Shown one piece after another: positions 7,594 to 10,981 of a stretch of 10,981 nt of DNA (its first letter is position 1; the number at the start of each line of letters is the position of its first letter). The notes beneath the pieces were generated by a model. It searched no databases. It had not been told where the DNA came from and saw only the letters and a program-made list of their open reading frames with translations. Made by a program: the position numbers and the translations under genes. This DNA comes from Nitrososphaeria archaeon. GTDB lineage: Archaea > Thermoproteota > Nitrososphaeria > Nitrososphaerales > Nitrososphaeraceae. Location of the stretch: contig JAJPIN010000042.1 of the NCBI GenBank assembly GCA_021324715.1, forward strand, positions 1-10,981, read 5' to 3'.

Positions 7594-7605
7594 ATTTTTA
7601 AAACC
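7594..7605 (-). promoter_or_regulatory. TATA-like box for the 108-residue protein gene
   Basis: On the minus strand a GTTTTAAAAATA element is centred about 25 to 28 bases before the ATG at 7572. The spacing implies a leaderless transcript. Confidence 0.4.
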
Positions 7606-7914
7606 TACTATATTGTGTAAAGATTGTAACCGAGTGGTTAGTTTCAGTCATTTGCGCTACTATCAATAATCACTGACACTATTCATTACCACCATCTTAG
7701 TAGTTAATTATCTATGTCAAACTATTCAATTTTCGAAATACAAGTGAACAGCATTTTTGGATCATACTTTAAGATCAAAGGCAGGGCAGATAATCTTTCT
7801 TTTTCTATTCTGAATCCGTATCACCTAAATTAGTAACAGATTTAAGCTTACGGTTGAAAGAATTTAGCTGGATTATACTTTTGAACATCTATCATAGAAT
7901 GAGTCTACAGTCTT

Positions 7915-7930
7915 CGCTTCAAATGAAGCG
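7915..7930. repeat. Perfect short inverted repeat (hairpin)
   Basis: CGCTTC, loop AAAT, GAAGCG gives a perfect six-base-pair stem that is GC-richer than its surroundings. It lies 49 bases past the stop codon of the minus-strand gene at 7979, so it could mark that transcript's end, or it may be chance. Confidence 0.35.
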
Positions 7931-7978
7931 TTCCTAAATTTAATCAAAACCTTGAAATTAACCCTAAGTTACAAATGA

Positions 7979-8425
7979 TTAAACAGGAAATTCAATGGAT
8001 GTGGTGTCCAATTCAAGTATAGGAATATAAATTGAATGTGTATCAGTTCCTATCTTTTCAACAAAGTTGTATTCTCCTGTTAATTGTTTCAATTCAATGA
8101 ATTTCTCTTTTGGTTTTTCCTTCTCAACTATGTAATGAACTAATGCTCCGCCCAAAGCCCCGGTTTCAATAAAGAGAATTTCTTTTGCCTTATGCGTTAT
8201 GTGATAAAGCATAGGAGTTAGTCCTAAAGCAGACTGGGAAGAGAATAGTATAACTTTTAGCATATCGCTCAGGTTTTTGTATTTTAGATATATTATTGAA
8301 GATTCATCCTTCGACATATCAATGATACAATAGATACTTGAATTTCTTTGTATCGTTTTTATTCTGATGATAAAATCTAGGTTTTCTACATTGTGATTAT
8401 AAATAGGAATAACATGGAATTGCAT
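7979..8425 (-). CDS. Hypothetical protein, 148 residues
   Basis: I do not recognise this family. The product starts MQFHVIPIYNHNVENLDFIIRI at the ATG at 8425 and contains alternating hydrophobic and charged stretches typical of a folded alpha/beta protein: SSIYCIIDMSKDESSIIYLKYKN in the first half is strand-like, while LFIETGALGGALVHYIVEKEK in the second half combines a strand, a glycine-rich turn and a helix. That glycine-containing segment is too short and too close to charged residues to call a membrane span. The C-terminal part (IYIPILELDTTSIEFPV) is again strand-like. No cofactor or catalytic motif is visible. It is divergent from the HtrA-like protease gene with about 158 bases between starts. 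Its length and codon use suggest a real gene, but function is unknown. Confidence 0.78.
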   Translation of the reverse strand: MQFHVIPIYNHNVENLDFIIRIKTIQRNSSIYCIIDMSKDESSIIYLKYKNLSDMLKVILFSSQSALGLTPMLYHITHKAKEILFIETGALGGALVHYIVEKEKPKEKFIELKQLTGEYNFVEKIGTDTHSIYIPILELDTTSIEFPV

Positions 8426-8543
8426 ATTAGTTTAAGAATCAAGTGCATTACGTACCAATGTGATGAATTAGATTATCGCTGAGAAATCAGTAAAAAATTA
8501 GAATGAATTTCAGATGAGATAATTCGAATTAAATTACCATGGT

Positions 8544-8553
8544 TCAAATATAG
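8544..8553 (+). promoter_or_regulatory. Possible TATA-like box for the HtrA-like protease gene
   Basis: TCAAATATAG is centred about 36 bases before the ATG at 8584, which would give a leader of roughly ten bases. AAGGAA immediately before the ATG is too close to act as a normal ribosome binding site. Confidence 0.3.
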
Positions 8554-8583
8554 GATTGTGCATAATAGCATAAAGTTAAGGAA

Positions 8584-9876
8584 ATGATTGAAAGGAAGAT
8601 TTTACTGACACTATCATTTTTGCTCTTAATTGCAACTGTCTCTTGTGCAACTTTTAGTTCTACTAGGTTAGTTTCTGCACAAGTATCGGCTTCTCAAAAC
8701 TCTACGAAACAGAGTTCTATGCCACTTCCAGATCTCTTCTCAAAGGTTCAAAAATCTGTGGTACAAGTGACTGAGCGAGATAACTCTAATCAATTGGGAT
8801 CGCGATTAGGCTCGGGATTTGTCTATGATAAGGATGGTCACATAATCACAAATTATCATGTCGTAGCATCAGGGACCAATAATAATAATAATAATAATGA
8901 ATTGCAAGTCACTTTTCTAGACGGTAATGTTTATCCTGCCGACCTTGTCGGTGTTGATCAATTTGCAGATTTGGCAGTCATCAGGGTTAAGAATATTTCA
9001 CCTGATAAGCTAGCTCCTCTGCCCTTGGCCAATTCATCATCCTTGAGAATTGGCGAAACTGTTGTTGCAATTGGAAATCCATTTGGACTTTCAGGTTCAA
9101 TGACTCAAGGAATAGTTAGTGGCTTGGGTAGGCTATTGCCATCAAATGAGAATCAAGATAATATTGAAGGAGCAGGATCATCATACTCTATCCCAAATAT
9201 TATACAAACTGATGCTGCCATTAATCCAGGAAATTCTGGAGGTCCTCTTATTGATACTGAAGGTATGGTGGTTGGAATCAATACGGCAATATTTTCGAAT
9301 ACTGGGGTCTACTCTGGAGTTGGTTTTGCCATTCCCTCTAACACCATTAGTAAAGTTGCAACTTCCCTTATCCAAAACGGTTCATACCACCACCCATACA
9401 TTGGAATAGTCGGTCTTAGTCTTACACCAGATTTATCCAAACAGATTGGATTGAATGAGACAAAAGGATTCCTAATAACTAGTATCACAAAAGGTAGTCC
9501 GGCTGACAAAGCAGGTTTACGAGCAGGATCAACCACAACTACGTATAACGGAAGAGATGTCGACGTGGGAGGAGACGTTATATTAAAAATTGATAACAGA
9601 GATGTATCAAAGATTGATGATATCCTATCATATCTCGAAAGTCAGAAACATGTCGGAGATAAAGTGCACCTCACGGTTTTAAGAGATAATGCAATTAAGG
9701 AATTAGACCTAATATTGGGAGAAAGGCCCGATCAACCTAAAATCAGTTCATCAACGGATGAGTTTTCTAATAGACTACCATCTCAGAATGACAATAATAA
9801 AAGTCCGGAAGATCTGTATGACGAATGTGTCGGTGTTGCTGGAAAGAGCTTATGTGACTTTCTATTCAAAAAGTAG
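8584..9876 (+). CDS. Secreted HtrA/DegP-like trypsin-family serine protease with PDZ domain
   Basis: HtrA proteases degrade or hold misfolded proteins outside the cytoplasm. Residues 1 to about 32 form a signal peptide: ERK, a hydrophobic run LLTLSFLLLIATV, and a likely cleavage after VSA. The protease domain (about 48-265) has the full catalytic triad: His92 in TNYHVV, Asp129 in ADLAVIRV, and Ser218 in INPGNSGGP. IGNPFGLSGSMTQGIVSG is also typical of the family. One PDZ domain spans about 273-380, starting at YIGIVGL. A polar tail follows, ending with Cys415 and Cys424, which might pair. Between the His and Asp blocks sits a run of seven Asn (99-105) encoded by a pure AAT repeat. The protein is 430 residues with one PDZ, close to DegS or archaeal HtrA forms rather than two-PDZ DegP. 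The extracytoplasmic role matches that of the STT3-cyclophilin gene, but the two are not linked in an operon. Confidence 0.96.
   Translation: MIERKILLTLSFLLLIATVSCATFSSTRLVSAQVSASQNSTKQSSMPLPDLFSKVQKSVVQVTERDNSNQLGSRLGSGFVYDKDGHIITNYHVVASGTNNNNNNNELQVTFLDGNVYPADLVGVDQFADLAVIRVKNISPDKLAPLPLANSSSLRIGETVVAIGNPFGLSGSMTQGIVSGLGRLLPSNENQDNIEGAGSSYSIPNIIQTDAAINPGNSGGPLIDTEGMVVGINTAIFSNTGVYSGVGFAIPSNTISKVATSLIQNGSYHHPYIGIVGLSLTPDLSKQIGLNETKGFLITSITKGSPADKAGLRAGSTTTTYNGRDVDVGGDVILKIDNRDVSKIDDILSYLESQKHVGDKVHLTVLRDNAIKELDLILGERPDQPKISSSTDEFSNRLPSQNDNNKSPEDLYDECVGVAGKSLCDFLFKK
8878..8898 (+). repeat. AAT trinucleotide repeat, seven copies
   Basis: Seven perfect AAT codons in a row encode Asn99 to Asn105 of the HtrA-like protease. 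The repeat keeps the frame, so copy-number changes would lengthen or shorten a surface loop between the catalytic His and Asp without breaking the gene. Confidence 0.95.
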
Positions 9877-9914
9877 GGTTACTAGACAATAGGACGACAG
9901 TGACTTTATATCCT

Positions 9915-9932
9915 ATTTTTAAATTTAAAAAT
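9915..9932. terminator. AT-only perfect palindrome, probable bidirectional terminator
   Basis: ATTTTTAAATTTAAAAAT is an 18-base perfect palindrome in the 62-base gap between the convergent stops of the protease gene (9876) and the gene ending at 9939. It gives a T5 tract on both strands. Archaeal RNA polymerase commonly stops at T-rich tracts, so it could serve both genes (inference). Confidence 0.5.
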
Positions 9933-9938
9933 TAAATT

Positions 9939-10325
9939 CTAACCAAGTTTCTCTGATTTTATATACCATTTTCCAGAGCGCATTCCTAATACAATAGTTC
10001 CAATAAAGTTACCTTTCTTGTAGACTTTAGCAAATTCTTTTCCAAACCCAAAAAATGAAGTCAAAAGATTATCTTTCTGGTGGTAACCTGATTCTATGAC
10101 TCTCATACTAAGTTTAGTACTTGCCTTAATAATTATCTTACGTGCATCGGACCAATTTCCATTCCACGACATTATTTCAAAATCACCAAAATTTTTTGAT
10201 GAAATCCGATAACCTTCTAGTTGCGCCTTAAAATCCATTTTTCTCTCCTTTGAGTATAAATTCATCCATTCTACAGCTCTGATTCCCATTCCGTTTTCAA
10301 CTCCGAAACTGTCGGTACCGGCCAA
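9939..10325 (-). CDS. Small hypothetical protein, start uncertain
   Basis: I do not recognise this family. The longest form, 128 residues, begins at a TTG at 10325, directly after an in-frame TAA. ATG alternatives lie at 10289 (residue 13), 10265 (residue 21) and 10238 (residue 30). The last is preceded by AAGGAGAG about four bases upstream, the best Shine-Dalgarno-like sequence in the window, and would give a 99-residue protein starting MDFKAQLEGYRISSKNF. On the other hand, the TATA-like region at 10345-10366 would place the transcript start close to the TTG. The product is basic, with no signal peptide or membrane span; FEIMSWNGNWSDARKIIIKAS and GNFIGTIVLGMRSGKWYIKSEKLG look like strands in a small alpha/beta or beta-rich domain. 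It is convergent with the protease gene and divergent from the gene at 10545. Confidence 0.7.
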   Translation of the reverse strand: MAGTDSFGVENGMGIRAVEWMNLYSKERKMDFKAQLEGYRISSKNFGDFEIMSWNGNWSDARKIIIKASTKLSMRVIESGYHQKDNLLTSFFGFGKEFAKVYKKGNFIGTIVLGMRSGKWYIKSEKLG

Positions 10326-10344
10326 TTATCTAATTTTGAAATCA

Positions 10345-10366
10345 ATAATTTTAAACTTTTAAAATA
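10345..10366 (-). promoter_or_regulatory. AT-rich TATA-like region for the gene ending at 9939
   Basis: The minus strand here reads as two overlapping TTTAAAA-type elements centred about 25 to 35 bases before the TTG at 10325. It could supply a box A, though the precise element cannot be fixed in such AT-rich sequence. Confidence 0.3.
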
Positions 10367-10511
10367 TAATATTCCGCAATAGAAAATCATATGGTTATTG
10401 ATCAAAGAATTCGAAAGTTCGCCATATAGATCATCAGACTAGCAACATATCAAAAAAGATTAGCTTACTACACGAATCTGAATATTCCTACTTCAAGATA
10501 CTAGAAACGAA

Positions 10512-10524
10512 TGATTTAAGTAAA
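10512..10524 (+). promoter_or_regulatory. TATA-like box for the winged-helix membrane protein gene
   Basis: TGATTTAAGTAAA is centred about 27 bases before the ATG at 10545, with no Shine-Dalgarno sequence between them, as expected for a leaderless transcript. Confidence 0.4.
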
Positions 10525-10544
10525 CTTGTGTGGGTAAAATCAAC

Positions 10545-10981
10545 ATGTCTGACGAAGTCAATATTGGACACAGTCCCAATCATTTCATAGTTCTCGATGC
10601 AATTTCAAGAGGAATCAATAATATTGATAAGATTTCCCGAGTGTCCAAATTATCTAAAGATGAAGTTGAACAAATAGTAAAAGATCTTGTTTTTCAGAGA
10701 TTGGTAATAAGGAATGAGAAGAGAGGATTCTTAGGTAGGAAAAAAATAGAATTAAAAATAACAGAAACGGGTTCTAGTCTTCTTGACAACAAGAAAAAAG
10801 AATTACAAGAAAATGTTCAAAAAATGCAACAGTACTATAACAGTGGAGACAAATCACAGTTGGATTCATTTATGGTTTCAAATAGAGCATGGATGCCAAT
10901 GATGCTTTTCACTGGATTAATGGACATCCTCTTTTTCACCTCAATGATGTCTTTATTGGGTCTAGCATTAAATCCAATGGA
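10545..10981 (+). CDS. Winged-helix protein with C-terminal membrane segment (3' partial)
   Basis: The frame opens with ATG at 10545 and runs without a stop to the window end, giving 145 residues. Residues about 12-80 look like a winged helix: a first helix around FIVLDAISRGI, a helix-turn-helix over IDKISRVSKLSKDEVEQIVKDL, then a wing with RNEKRGFLGRKKIELKITETG. A charged, coiled-coil-like helix follows at about 82-98 (NKKKELQENVQKMQQYY), and residues 117 onward (MPMMLFTGLMDILFF) are hydrophobic and Met-rich, probably a membrane span. This order resembles membrane-tethered one-component regulators in archaea, such as ArnR of Sulfolobus in general design, but I do not claim homology. The rest of the protein, which could hold a second span or a sensor tail, is missing. 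It is divergent from the gene ending at 9939. Confidence 0.78.
   Translation, partial: MSDEVNIGHSPNHFIVLDAISRGINNIDKISRVSKLSKDEVEQIVKDLVFQRLVIRNEKRGFLGRKKIELKITETGSSLLDNKKKELQENVQKMQQYYNSGDKSQLDSFMVSNRAWMPMMLFTGLMDILFFTSMMSLLGLALNPM

Larger units (their letters stand above)
7573..7978. other. Long intergenic stretch without a convincing gene
   Basis: This 406-base region separates the minus-strand gene starting at 7572 from the minus-strand gene ending at 7979. It holds the TATA-like box of the former gene, a 39-codon plus-strand frame at 7714-7833 beginning MSNYSIFEIQV that has no good promoter or recognisable family, and a perfect hairpin at 7915-7930. The fragment CGAGTGGTTA near 7631 resembles a tRNA D-arm, but no acceptor, anticodon or T arm can be built around it. 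I see no RNA gene or insertion sequence that I can support. Confidence 0.6.

Noticed and set aside
7627..7640. tRNA-like D-arm fragment (ACCGAGTGGTTA)
   Set aside because: No acceptor stem, anticodon arm or T arm can be assembled on either side within tRNA distances.
8460..8482. C-box (GTGATGA) and D-box (CTGA) spaced by 12 bases, as in C/D guide RNAs
   Set aside because: No second C'/D pair follows and the outer ends do not pair to make a kink-turn stem, so a guide RNA cannot be supported.
8536..8556. T-loop-like GGTTCAAAT
   Set aside because: The flanking bases do not form a T stem and no other tRNA parts are nearby; it overlaps the probable promoter of the protease gene.
9119..9536. Overlapping frames on both strands inside the protease gene
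   Set aside because: They are shadows of the protease domain, whose catalytic Ser218 block lies in the main frame.
1..10981. CRISPR array, transposon, toxin-antitoxin pair or defence island
   Set aside because: No spaced direct repeats, terminal inverted repeats, transposase or integrase motifs, or paired small genes were seen on either strand.

Overview
The window reads as chromosome of an AT-rich archaeon, most likely an ammonia-oxidising thaumarchaeon (Nitrososphaerota, Nitrososphaera/Nitrosocosmicus-like). The argument rests on gene content seen here: deoxyhypusine synthase, an archaeal STT3-type C-terminal domain, a Hef-family helicase without its nuclease, an archaeal-style HtrA protease, and several small proteins that resemble thaumarchaeal hypotheticals. 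AT-rich TATA-like boxes lie about 25 bases before many start codons with no Shine-Dalgarno sequence, as expected for leaderless archaeal transcripts. Genus-level placement is inference.

Layout: (1-998, +) 3' end of a large gene whose visible product joins an STT3-like extracytoplasmic domain to a cyclophilin peptidyl-prolyl isomerase. (1028-1984, -) deoxyhypusine synthase. (2165-2626, +) unrecognised protein. (2676-3092, -) stand-alone receiver-domain response regulator. (3270-3734, +) pentapeptide-repeat protein with 22 uninterrupted repeats. (3827-4897, +) radical SAM enzyme with a second cysteine set, with an ambiguous start. (4952-7141, -) Hef-like helicase. (7246-7572, -) small conserved-looking protein. 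(7573-7978) a 406-base stretch without a convincing gene. (7979-8425, -) unrecognised protein. (8584-9876, +) secreted HtrA/DegP-like protease with PDZ domain. (9939-10325, -) small unrecognised protein. (10545-10981, +) 5' part of a winged-helix protein running into a membrane segment, cut by the window end.

The genes are mostly single transcription units that alternate in direction, meeting tail-to-tail over 29-62 bases and head-to-head over shared promoter regions. There is no operon-like block, no mobile element, no CRISPR array and no tRNA or rRNA that I can support. Two genes share an extracytoplasmic protein-handling theme (STT3-cyclophilin and HtrA). The rest are housekeeping (aIF5A modification, DNA repair), signalling (receiver protein, membrane winged-helix protein) or unknown. 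I do not see a compact new defence or biosynthetic system. The most unusual items are the STT3-cyclophilin fusion, the possible frameshift or non-ATG start of the radical SAM gene, and the modified Hef-like helicase.
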